Below, in pieces: positions 38,017 through 47,345 of a stretch of DNA of 64,000 nt. A program made the position numbers and the translations under genes. Within the stretch, counting starts at the first letter, position 1; each line of letters opens with the position of its first letter. Below the pieces are notes generated by a model. It saw only the letters and a program-made list of their open reading frames with translations, did not search any database and was not told where the DNA came from. The stretch comes from Lineus longissimus (Eukaryota > Nemertea > Pilidiophora > Heteronemertea > Lineidae): positions 2,354,001 to 2,418,000 of the forward strand of contig NC_088322.1 of assembly GCF_910592395.1 (NCBI RefSeq), in the 5' to 3' direction.

Positions 38017-38238
38017 CTAAGACCTTTTATGTTTTTTTAAGGCTTTACGTGATTTTAAGGCTTTAACACCCTCTATTAAACCATAGATTATGGAGCTCAC
38101 AATAGCAATAACTGCTATGATCAGATGTTCAGCTAGAAAACCAACAGCTGCACCCCCAGATTTCAATAAAAATGAAACTAAAGACCCTATTATTCCAGGT
38201 AAAACTGCAGCTGATTTCTTGGCTAGTTCTTTAACCAT
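38017..38238 (-). CDS. Small hydrophobic Polinton protein
   Basis: 73 residues with two adjoining hydrophobic helices (AVLPGIIGSLVSFLLKSGGAAVGFLAEHLIIAVIAIVSSIIYGLIEG) and a lysine-rich tail. Its first 16 bases overlap the end of the coiled-coil gene upstream in another frame. In related invertebrate elements, similar hydrophobic segments seem to lie at the end of one longer protein with the coiled-coil part, so this may be the product of a frameshift or a recently split gene. A pore or membrane-anchoring role is possible. Confidence 0.45.
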   Translation of the reverse strand: MVKELAKKSAAVLPGIIGSLVSFLLKSGGAAVGFLAEHLIIAVIAIVSSIIYGLIEGVKALKSRKALKKHKRS

Positions 38239-39545
38239 TCAGCCAACTTCTTAAGACCTTCTTTTACTTTATCTGGTATTGATGGTTTTGGTCCAGGTTC
38301 TGGTGTAGGTCCTGGAGTTGGGTCTGGTCCTGGAGTTGGGTCTGGTCCTGGAGATGGTTTTACAGATTTAGTGGCACCACTTAAAGCACTACTGATACTA
38401 AGACCTAGAGTTGTAAGTGTCATTACAACAGCTGTTATTATGGCGCTAATAGTTACACCATACGTCTTAAAAAGTAACTTTATTCTGTCCTTCAGAGGAA
38501 TAGTTGAATCTGGTTTCTTTAGAACATCAACAATTAAACGTTTAATTCTTCTAGTTTGTGACTCCCTGTCATTGTCTAACCTCCATACCTTTGACTGTTC
38601 CTCATGCAATTTGTCATTTAGTTCATCTATTTGCTTTTTCAACTCTCCCTCTCTTATTATTAGATTTTCCTTTTCGTCTGAATGATCTTCTCCAGAGTTA
38701 ATTAAGTCATTTCTTAGAACTTCATTTTCTTCTCCTAGGATAGCATATTCTCTTTTTTTACTGTTAAGTTCTTCTTCTAGGCTTTCTTTTTGCATGTCCT
38801 TATCCATCTTTACTGCAGCTAGATCATCACCAGCCTGTTTTAACCCTCTAAGTTCTCTCAAGGCAGATTCAGTGAAACCCAGTGATTTAAGTTCATCATC
38901 ATTGGAATCAATTAATTTATCTATTGGTTTGTTTGAACTGTTTACCTCATTAATTAATATGTCTGTTTGAGTGGATGCAGATTTAGGTTCCCTTACTGGT
39001 GGGTCAGGTGCAATCATACCTTTTAAATGATTGACAAAATTAGTACCAAACTTATTCTTTAAAGTGTTTTCAGCAAAGAAGCTTCCTTCACCCTTAGTTA
39101 AAGGAATTATCTTTATGTCTTCTCTACCCTTATCACTCCAGTCAAATAAATTTTCGTTTCCTAGTTTATCTTTTATCAAATCAAATTCATACTGTGTTTT
39201 CGGCCAATAATAAAGTTTGTTACCATTGTAAAGAATGTGTGGTGCAAGATTACTCAATTTTTTCTTGTCATACTTCCAGTTTGATTCTCCCAATGCTTTA
39301 TCAAGTTTATCCTCTACTTCAGCGTAACTTAACTCCTTTTTCATCAATTCAGGGACAATACCTCTTACTCTTTCTGGAGTTGTAGTGAATGAAGTTTCAG
39401 TAGTAAGATTTGTATTACCTGTGTTGTATATTGTGCCGTCATCTTGAAAAGTTCTATTGGTTTCACCTGTATTAGGATCATCCACATTACGAATGCGATA
39501 ATTCTCTAACTCACCCATTTGGATATCTTCACCTCCTTCAGCCAT
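38223..39545 (-). CDS. Coiled-coil, Pro-rich Polinton protein
   Basis: 440 residues. A globular N-terminal part (HILYNGNKLYYWPKTQYEFDLIKDKLG) is followed by a long heptad coiled coil at about residues 225-330, a DRIKLLFKTYGVTISAIITAVVMTLTTLGLSISSAL membrane helix near residues 345-390, and a PGPDPTPGP repeat. The last 16 bases overlap the next small gene. This architecture is known from Polinton-like proteins of cnidarians; a fibre or tail-like virion role is conceivable but untested. The proline repeat is a DNA-level tandem repeat of 18 bases (CCTGGAGTTGGGTCTGGT on the forward strand). Confidence 0.5.
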   Translation of the reverse strand: MAEGGEDIQMGELENYRIRNVDDPNTGETNRTFQDDGTIYNTGNTNLTTETSFTTTPERVRGIVPELMKKELSYAEVEDKLDKALGESNWKYDKKKLSNLAPHILYNGNKLYYWPKTQYEFDLIKDKLGNENLFDWSDKGREDIKIIPLTKGEGSFFAENTLKNKFGTNFVNHLKGMIAPDPPVREPKSASTQTDILINEVNSSNKPIDKLIDSNDDELKSLGFTESALRELRGLKQAGDDLAAVKMDKDMQKESLEEELNSKKREYAILGEENEVLRNDLINSGEDHSDEKENLIIREGELKKQIDELNDKLHEEQSKVWRLDNDRESQTRRIKRLIVDVLKKPDSTIPLKDRIKLLFKTYGVTISAIITAVVMTLTTLGLSISSALSGATKSVKPSPGPDPTPGPDPTPGPTPEPGPKPSIPDKVKEGLKKLAEWLKN

Positions 39546-39555
39546 AATTACTTAT

Positions 39556-39936
39556 TTATCTAACCATAAAAACAATCAATGTACCAACAACTGAGTAAAG
39601 CATGAATTTAATTGTTTCATGAGTATCATCCACCTTCTCAACTTTGGTGTCAAGTTTAGTAGTAGTAGGAGTATTCTTTGAGGTTTCAGTTGTTTTTGGT
39701 GTATCAACATTACTCTTTGGTGTATGACTGGTCTCGAGCTCTGCTCTCAGGACGAAGTCCGTCATTGATGTACCAACGCTACTCTTAACTCTTATTTTCT
39801 TAGAACTATTTCCTTCCATCAGTGGTGGTGGTAAGGTCTTTTTGTGGTTAATGTCATTCTTACCAGGTTTAGCATTTTTTGGTGCTATTAAAATGTTATT
39901 ATTGTAGTTATCCAGCTTACCAATAACGAGTACCAT
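39556..39936 (-). CDS. Tail-anchored Polinton protein, start uncertain
   Basis: The frame is open from about 40039. The first in-frame ATG is at 39936, giving 126 residues; an upstream non-ATG start at 40002 would give 148. The C-terminal 17 residues (KFMLYSVVGTLIVFMVR) are a membrane helix. The middle is rich in T, K and S. Double-hairpin unit 20 lies in frame (VLRAELETS). No family is recognised. The open frame upstream of the ATG overlaps the end of the gene at 40049, so a frameshift link with that gene is possible. Confidence 0.4.
   Translation of the reverse strand: MVLVIGKLDNYNNNILIAPKNAKPGKNDINHKKTLPPPLMEGNSSKKIRVKSSVGTSMTDFVLRAELETSHTPKSNVDTPKTTETSKNTPTTTKLDTKVEKVDDTHETIKFMLYSVVGTLIVFMVR
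39736..39760 (+). repeat. Double-hairpin unit 20 (forward)
   Basis: GAGC-TCT-GCTC, TCA, GGAC-GAA-GTCC. In frame in the tail-anchored protein. Confidence 0.9.
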
Positions 39937-40048
39937 ATTTGATCCTATGACATACAATCCTGGTGCTATTACATAATCTAGTCTTGTGTGAGTGTCACTC
40001 ACTGCTTTTTGATATCTTTGAATTGAAGTGGGAATATCAGGATGTTGA

Positions 40049-40948
40049 TTAATCGAGTTTTTTTAATTGTTTGTTAAATTCCTTCTGAGCATCCAATTCT
40101 GTACCCGGTACTCCAATTATTGGTGTTCTGGTCAACGCCTGAGCACCCAGAATACAGTAAACATATGTTCTTATTGTGTCATTCAACCTCTCTATTCCAG
40201 GATTAGAGAAACCTCTTGTTTTAAATATCATGAATTGTTGATAGGTTTGACATTCATTTTGTGTAATTACATCAAATACATTCTTGTGTCTCCTGACATG
40301 ATCCTTAATGAAAGTATCTGGATATTTGAAATTAGCCATTCCAGCATCCCAGTCTTTACTGAACATCGGTGGCATTCTATTTTCATGAACTTGCATGAGG
40401 AAGAAATTGATTTTAGAATCATTGATGTAATATCCGGGATCAGTTATGTTCGGGTTGTAATCCGGTACACTCCATGACCTCCAACCACCGTTATTTTCAA
40501 ACACCGAGAAATCGTACTCGTCTTTTAAACCAAATTCACTCAATAACCCTCCTAGTTTCCTACGGATAATGTTATTGTTTGTCTCATTAAAATCACTTTC
40601 ACCTGGAATTGGTATCTCTAGATTCTTCATGATCTTCAATATTTGATAGTAAACATGAAACCTGTAAATTGACCTTATCAATGGGTCACTGTGATTCAAG
40701 TGATCGTCTATTGAAATACCACAACCTGTTGTAGCAAACCAAACAGTCATGTTAAATTGGTTTTGGTAAAACGATAATGGATTCTTTTCCAGTCGCAGAC
40801 AGTCTTTCTTATTTTTCTGGCTCAAAAACCCAGGTGTTATCTTAGTTTCTTGCAGTCTGAAGAAATTGTTACTGGTAACAGTTACTTCTAAATTAAAGAA
40901 GTCATAGGTGAATTTACTTTTATGTTGATTTGCTATTGGATAATACAT
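40049..40948 (-). CDS. Conserved Polinton protein of unknown function
   Basis: 299 residues. Contains NQFNMTVWFATTGCGISIDDHLNHSDPLIRSIYRFHVYYQI at about residues 65-110, and PGIERLNDTIRTYVYCILGAQALTRTPIIG near the C-terminus. I recognise this pair as recurrent in cnidarian and other invertebrate Polintons, with no known activity. It is the last gene before the right end and points inward. Start motif AATTAAATG. The NxTVWFATTGCGIS segment is cysteine-containing, but no His/Asp partner of an adenain protease can be placed, so I do not call it a protease. Confidence 0.55.
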   Translation of the reverse strand: MYYPIANQHKSKFTYDFFNLEVTVTSNNFFRLQETKITPGFLSQKNKKDCLRLEKNPLSFYQNQFNMTVWFATTGCGISIDDHLNHSDPLIRSIYRFHVYYQILKIMKNLEIPIPGESDFNETNNNIIRRKLGGLLSEFGLKDEYDFSVFENNGGWRSWSVPDYNPNITDPGYYINDSKINFFLMQVHENRMPPMFSKDWDAGMANFKYPDTFIKDHVRRHKNVFDVITQNECQTYQQFMIFKTRGFSNPGIERLNDTIRTYVYCILGAQALTRTPIIGVPGTELDAQKEFNKQLKKLD

Positions 40949-41019
40949 TTAATTTACTTGAATTTTTCCTTGAATTTTGGATAATGAAGACAGTAAAAAG
41001 GCCATTTATTTTAATGGAA

Positions 41020-41188
41020 TAACCCATTGAGCTCTAGTATTCCCTCACCATTTCATTGAAGAATAGTAGTATTGTTGTGGATGGTTCTTTGGGGTTGTAG
41101 GCTAATTTGGGGCAATAGACCTGTAAGGTCTTTGGTCAAAAGGGCCTAAAACATAACCTAGTTCCTACCACCACAATACTACTATTCT
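41020..41188 (-). repeat. Right terminal inverted repeat of copy B
   Basis: 169 bases, the reverse complement of the left repeat apart from a 40-base internal length difference. The outer 129 bases (41060-41188) form the foldback, with arms AGAATAGTAGTATTG at 41060 and CAATACTACTATTCT at 41188. Confidence 0.92.
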
Positions 41189-41194
41189 GCCGCG
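41189..41194. repeat. Target-site duplication GCCGCG, right
   Basis: Identical to 22675-22680. It marks the exact end of copy B. Confidence 0.93.
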
Positions 41195-41540
41195 TCTAGG
41201 CTCTCGGCCCCGACCTCGTCCGGTTTTTCGAAAACGGTCCCGAGGCCTCGGGTGGCCACCGGGGGACGGTTTCCCGGCGGTTTCGGGCGGGTGGAGTGCC
41301 TTCGGTAAATTTCGTCTCGGGCACACACCCCCGACCGGGGGGGGGGGCGGCAACCGAGAATCGCCAGGCTCGGCGCGCGAAAGTTAACCGTTCGTCTCGA
41401 AATTTTTACGGCACGCACGGCAGGCCCGGGCCGACAACTCCTGGCGGCGAGGTGCCGAAAAGTGGCCGCATTTTTTTGGAAAATTCGAAAACCGCCAAGA
41501 GGCAGAACGTTAATTTTCTCGACGAAGATGGAAACATTTG
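41195..41540. repeat. GC-rich repeat, right flank of copy B
   Basis: A continuation of the GC-rich block of 22241-22680, with the shared phrase GGCGGCGAGGTGCC then AAAATTCGAAAACCGCC at about 41444-41495. Long frames on both strands reflect base composition only. Confidence 0.65.
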
Positions 41541-41609
41541 TGATGATTTTAGCTGTAATTTCAGCCATTATCTAGAGCCCCTTCCGCCGCCTCTTTTCTG
41601 TTATATTCC

Positions 41610-42190
41610 TGATGGAGACAAGTCTTCAGTGTGCTGTCCCAATCAATCAACAAGATAGTCTCATAGAGATGATATTTATAGAGACAAGTATTCAGTGTGC
41701 CCTCCCAATAAGTCAACAAAATGTCGCATGGAGGTGTCACTTATGGACACATGACTGTCTTGTCTCAATCAGACAACAAGATTGTCATAAAGAGATTCCC
41801 TTTTGGAGGCAAGTCTTCAATGTGCTGTCCCAATCAGTAAGGTGTCATCATATAGATGTCACTTATGGAAACATAGTCTTGTCTCAATCAGAATACAAGA
41901 TGGTATCAACAAGATGTCTCTTTTGGAGGCAAGTTTTCAGTGTGCTCTCAAAGGGATGCCACTAGAGACAGGTCTTCAATGTGCTGTCACAATCAGCCAA
42001 CAAGGTGTCCTCGTACATATGTCACTTATGGAGACATGTCTTGTCTCAACCAGACAACTAGATGGTCTCAAAGACATGTCCCTTTTTGAGGCAAGTCTTT
42101 AGTGTGCTGTCGAAGGGATGCCACTTATAGAGACAGGTCTTCAATGTGCTGTCACAATCAGCCAACAAGGTGTCATCATAGTAAGGCGTT
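41610..42190. repeat. Degenerate minisatellite with AGTCTTCAGTGTGCTGTC motif
   Basis: Imperfect repeats of roughly 45-50 bases (GGAGACAAGTCTTCAGTGTG, CTGTCCCAATCAGTCAACAA, GATGTC), also grouped in a higher-order period of about 140-150 bases. No coding sense. Confidence 0.7.
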
Positions 42191-42339
42191 TCCTGGATGT
42201 CGTGTCTCCGTGTTTGAGCGGTTGCACCCTTTAAATCATGCTACCTAGTTCTTTGCCGCCACGTAGGTGGCGCCTGCTAATTTAGGACACGCTTGCGAAT
42301 GGTCGCATGTCGTTTTCGTCTTGGGGATTTGCCCCTCTC

Positions 42340-42460
42340 TTTTTAGCTCACCTCTTAGCAGAGGTGAGCTTATCCCATACCGTGGCGTCCGTCGTCCGTC
42401 GTCGTCGTCGTCGTCGTCGTCCGTCGTCGTCCGTCGTCGTCGTCCGTCGTCCGTTAGCAG
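42340..42460. repeat. Palindrome plus (GTC)n simple repeat
   Basis: TAGCTCACCTCTTAGCAGAG followed by GTGAGCTTA is palindromic. It is followed by CCGTGGCGTCCGTC and a long (GTC)n/(CCGTC)n tract. This combination is a dispersed repeat in several marine invertebrate genomes as far as I know. Confidence 0.6.
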
Positions 42461-45400
42461 GGCACGTTTTGTAACTGTTAGAGATATTGAGTTGAAACTT
42501 AATACACATGTACCCTTATGTAATGACACCTTGGAGACCAAGTTTCGGTCCGATTCGTTTCATGGTTTGGCCACCAGGGGGCCAAACGTAAAAAGTGAAA
42601 ATATGCAATATCTCCCTTAATAGTAGTCGGGAAATTTTGAAAAAAATACTTCTAGGCGTCCCGACCGGGTTGGGCAGTTGTACGAATTTTATCGCGTTAT
42701 GGTCCTTTTGTTATTACGCATTGTGGACAGTCGTTTAAAGCGTATTTCACGTAACATTAGGTCACAGAACACTTACTCGCTGCTGTTCATAGAAACTACT
42801 CTTGATTTAAGATTGATAATTTTCCTGCCTTATGAGACAAAGATATACTCCATATTTTCCTGAGCAGTGAGGACGAGTATTGACCTTGACCTCAGGGACC
42901 GTATAATAACTATGTCAAGTTGTATAAAACGCACTAACCCTGGAAAATGTTCATTTCAACAGTTATGCAGGAATATGTGAGGTCGCCACTATGCCAAGGT
43001 TGTATGTCCCACGAACATGACGAACGCTGTAAAATGCCTTCCAACTGAGTTAGGCTAAACATTCGACGTCGCCATTACGCCGAGGGATAAACATGTCCCC
43101 AATAACGCCCTTTTGTTTGCTAAAGTATATTTGATCGAAAACTAAATTTGTTGGAGCGAGATAGGGATACAAAACCTTTCTCTGTCTGAACAAAATCGTC
43201 TCATATTTACACTCATATCTACAACTAGGCTGGGGCCTACACTGAAAAGAAGGTGATGACATCCGTCGCCGCACTTAGGCATGTCAGGGAGCGCGGTAAA
43301 GTCCCTGGGTCGTGAAAACTCGACATCGACATACATGTAGGACAATTTTTTCTTTATAATTTGGTGAATAATAAAGTACCTACGAAGACCAAGCTGGGAC
43401 CTCTCCGTTGTAAACGGAAATGAATGGACCTTGGCCTATATTGTTGGCCCAAGGATTTGTTCACTGTGGGGTGCGAACCTAGTGATAACGCTGTGTATTG
43501 TCTGTAAAGTCCAAGGAAGGATCGCGACACTCAGATGGCAGCACATGTGTGCGAATGGAAAATAGCTATACTCAGACTGTGCGGCCACCTTGGAAGTGGT
43601 GTTCCCTCCCTTGGTACTTTACCCTAGGCTTACGTGACACAAGCTCTGCTCCCCCTATGGCAAAAAAGGAGTAAATAGCTGATTTAATAATGAAACTTGC
43701 TCCCTTTTGCGGAGGGGGCGGGCTAAGGGTCCTACGCATAGGCGTCCCCGCCGCGTTATCAGGACGTATAGTAGGCCTTGCACACTCTTTTACCGAGCAG
43801 TGAGTACACGTGTTGTACTGTCATGTTGTGTGTGTCCCGATAACGCTGGAAGAAGAAATTCGCTTTAAGATACGACGTCGCCATTATCCAAAGGTTAATG
43901 TACCAAATATGCAACGTCGATGCTTAGTCATTGGGAGTCAGATTCAGAGCCGGACCAAGGATTGAAATGAAATCTTAGCATTGAACTATGGACACTCGGT
44001 AGGCCCCTACTTATGGGAAGGTGAGGCTTGGTTTCTGAACAGTACATAACCGCCTTGTTGGAGGGAAAGTGACTTGGGCTTGTAGTGGCATGATCAGAGT
44101 GATGACGACATGCACACTAGCAGAGTGATGACGACAGCACACTAGCAGCCAACTTCGACGACTCGAAGCGTTTGACTGAACGCCTCTCGACACCAGAGAG
44201 TTTGCGGCCGGTTGATCCCGGTGTAATAGAATCTGATGCCCCCTGATATTAAATGCCCTCAACAATAGAACACGGCACCGTTCAATAGGACTCTAAAGAG
44301 ACCAAGACCCTTAATCCGAAGACGAACAATACAGGCGGGCATCAGAAAAGGGAGGGCATTTGATTCTATCACACCGGTAAGAGCACACCTCATGTTCAGA
44401 TCAGTAGCGTCTCTTCCGCCACTCTGGGCTGTCAAGACGCAAGCTGATTTGCAAAAGACCCGCCACGGACGCCAAGTCAGGCGCGCCGCCATCCGTTTAC
44501 TGGCGTTCAAACGCGGTGACACGCGTAAAAATCAAACTTATATTTCGGGTCGAGAAATGACGGAGCATGCCCAATTTCCAGTTACTTTTTTGTGACAATG
44601 TCTCATGGTCATGTGATGTGAATCTGGAAATTCACTTGACTATGAAATAACCTGAAGCGTTCTGTCACCATGCAAGGGCTGCATGAGTGCCAAGTCGTTG
44701 GACATTCAGGCTGTGGCGCTGGGTTGTAGTCTGCTTATTGTAATTCTTTCCGCATACACCGGTGGGAAGGACAGTTTTGCTTTTTTCCCAAAAAATAGCC
44801 AAGCATTCTTGCCACTTCCCAAGACAGTTGATTAGACAAATACGCACCACCAACCGGGTCTCAGATTCACATCAAGCCGGCTGGTGGCGATACTCGTGTC
44901 TTTGTATCTTATAAAAGCCAAGGTTTTAAACCTTGCTACCATCAAGTTTCTACAGGGCCGAAGACCAGCAGGGATCTGGACAACATTCACAGACCAGGCG
45001 TTTTCTCGGTGATTCTAAAGCAAAGAAAAAATTCTTTCCTCATAGGATATTTCAGTACACATTCTCTCCTTCGCAGGAAATGAAATTGAACTCTTTCATG
45101 AGGAAATGAACTCGCTAACCCAGGACGATGATTCAACACTGAATCCAGACAACGTGGCTTCCTGCCTCTCCGACAGTCTGTCCCTCTCTGTTTACATACA
45201 TGAATAGACCTACTTGAAATAGACACCGTTACGTAGGAGCTACATCAAATGACTACCGTAGGCAGCATAATCTGTCGGGGATGGGGTGGGGATTCCTGAT
45301 TATGATTCCGATGCCCTGTCGGATATCTTTAATTCGATTATCAAGATCGACGCCCTTAGGCCCTAGAGTTCTGGTGGACGCATACTCCTTAACAGCTGAC

Positions 45401-46335
45401 GGACAGGAGAGGAGATAGCGAGATAGGATCAGTACCATCTGGCCCCATCGTGCTGGCATGTGTGTTACGCGTCCTACTATGGCCAACAACAAACGCTCTT
45501 AGTGTAGAAATCGTAGTGGGATGCAAAGAGGAGGCTTGATTGAAATCCTCGGAGAGGCCAGCAGTTTCAACACGTATCTCCTTTTCACTGTTCTCAACTG
45601 TTGACTGTTGTACAAGCAGCTCTTGCTCCAGAATACAATATAAAATAATAGTTGAGCAGTTAAAAATCATGACTAGAACTGACCCAGTGTCTTTACTAAA
45701 AATGAAATCAGAAGGAAGTGTTTTTTTTTAATAACTGATTGCGTTTATTAATCTACAAATCCTCGTTACATTTATTAACAAATGATTTCCCATGCATTAT
45801 GATATACCCTGCCTAACATATAAATTTCTACAATGAACCCTGTGTTACCTCCATGTCTAGTGGCCCTATTCAGACTGTTACATGTTACTCTTTTCAATAT
45901 GAACCGAAAAGCTTCTCATGGTCTTGTGCCTCAATGTGACCATTATTTGACATCTGAAATGCATTATATCTATTATTTTACATCTAAAATGCAACATACA
46001 TACAATACACTAAATAGCGAAAAAAGCCGGAATAATAAAGCCTCCACAAGACCTTTTCTTTGAAAGGCTTCTAAATGATTTCGGTAGAATTAATCCCCCT
46101 GGTTAATGCAAAAGTGCGATCGGAAGATGATTCCCCAGCCACGCACAAAACGATCATATATACACTTGACAGGATTTCATGAAGTGAAAACCCCAACGGA
46201 AATGATCACTAATCCAATAACAGCAATAAAAAGACATCATATTTGACACTCGCCCCCATGAACAAACATTTGTTCCAGTGAGCACATTATGCTCCTTCAT
46301 TTCACCGACTGGGATATCTGGTAACAATTGATGTA
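42461..46335. other. Long stretch without recognisable genes
   Basis: Only short frames. A degenerate repeat of the phrase GTCGCCATTATGCC appears near 42975, 43066 and 43878, two of them downstream of a GAGCAGTGAG motif. Nothing else is interpretable. Confidence 0.45.
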
Positions 46336-47196
46336 CACTCATGGTCAAATGTTTATGGACACCAGTTATTGAACACTTTCTCAAAACGGCTGATCATCTT
46401 GAACCCAAATTTTCACCACTTGTGGAGAAACTTCTTGGCTATCGAATGATATCACACAAGTAGTTGATATCATGACCAATTGCATAACAAAGTTATTACA
46501 TAATTTTGAGAGGCATCTTTTTTCACTTTTTTGTTGATGAATTTTTCGAAGCACTCTGGCATCATACGGATAACAATGATTAGACTTGCTGTGAAGAATT
46601 GTTTGGAAAACATGTTGATAGATCATGAAAAGTAATCAAAATTTGAGATGAGATTTTTTTCTGATTTTTCGATATATTCTGGTAGTACACATCCCTGAAT
46701 GATTGGTGATTTTTTTCAACTAAGGGAACGTCTCAAAATTATGATTCGAAAACTTTGATACTTCCAAGTATCGGACTTTTCTCAGCAATATGATTTGATA
46801 GCTGGGCTAAATTGGTGCCAATCCGTATTTGGGTATGACCTCTCAATGATACGGTTGCAAAAAAAAACGAAAATATTAAAATACCGAAAATGTATCTCAA
46901 AGCCGAAATGAGATTTTCCAAAAGTTTTTCACAGAAAGTTTTAGCAATGTGTAAGGTATTATGTAGGCTAAATTTGGTTTTGAAAAATTTATTACCAAAG
47001 AAGTAAAAAAGAAGTAAAAAAGATGCCTCTCAAAATTATGTAATAACTTTGTTATGCTATTGGTCTTAATATCAACTGTGATATCAGTCGATAGCCAAGA
47101 AGTTGTTCCACAAGTGGTGAAAACTTGGGTTCAAGAGGTTAGCCGTTTTTGAGAAAAGGTGCAATAATGGTGTCCATAAACTTTTGACCATGAGTG
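46336..47196. mobile_element. Foldback (MITE-like) element with long inverted repeats
   Basis: CACTCATGGTCAAATGTTTA at 46336 and its inverse at 47196 (CACTCATGGTCAAAAGTTTA) start inverted repeats about 185 bases long. The shared parts include TTCACCACTTGTGGA and TAACAAAGTTATTACATAAT. The core has no gene. The ends resemble Tc1/mariner-type termini. The left flank is TA and the right is AA, so the duplication is not intact. Confidence 0.7.
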
Positions 47197-47345
47197 AACA
47201 TCATCAAATAACACACACTAGCAATAATAGGTAAGAGTTAGCAATGACCCTTCTTACTTCAAAACAACGACCTCCAGATTACGAGCCCAGAATGCTGTTT
47301 CTTCTTTATGTCCTTGGGGAAGACACTTAGACCTAAGCTGACGGA

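Larger units (their letters stand above)
22681..41188 (+). mobile_element. Complete Polinton/Maverick element, copy B
   Basis: 18,508 bp bounded by inverted repeats (22681-22889 and 41020-41188) and by a perfect 6-bp target duplication. The outer 28 bases of both ends are identical. It encodes about 18 genes on both strands, including capsid, packaging ATPase, rve integrase with chromodomain, HNH-like nuclease and family B DNA polymerase with 3'-5' exonuclease motifs. All major frames are open, so the insertion is young. No adenain-type protease was recognised. Twenty double-hairpin units are scattered through 25.9-39.8 kb. Confidence 0.93.

Noticed and set aside
25911-39760. Double hairpins as hammerhead ribozymes
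   Set aside because: GGACGAAGTCC recalls part of a hammerhead, but the CUGAUGA core and the third stem are missing, and loops vary in places where a ribozyme would not allow it.
39937-40060. Canonical -1 frameshift from the 40049 gene into the 39556 gene
   Set aside because: An A-rich run lies at the overlap, but the downstream frame is +1 relative to the upstream gene, so the run would slip the wrong way.
40049-40948. The TTGCGIS segment as a cysteine protease active site
   Set aside because: No matching His and Asp/Glu boxes in the right order could be placed.
41182-41658. Long frames in the right GC-rich flank
   Set aside because: Same reason as the left flank; one overlaps the minisatellite.
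42245-42541. Frame with a run of Asp residues
   Set aside because: It is the reverse reading of the (GTC)n simple repeat.
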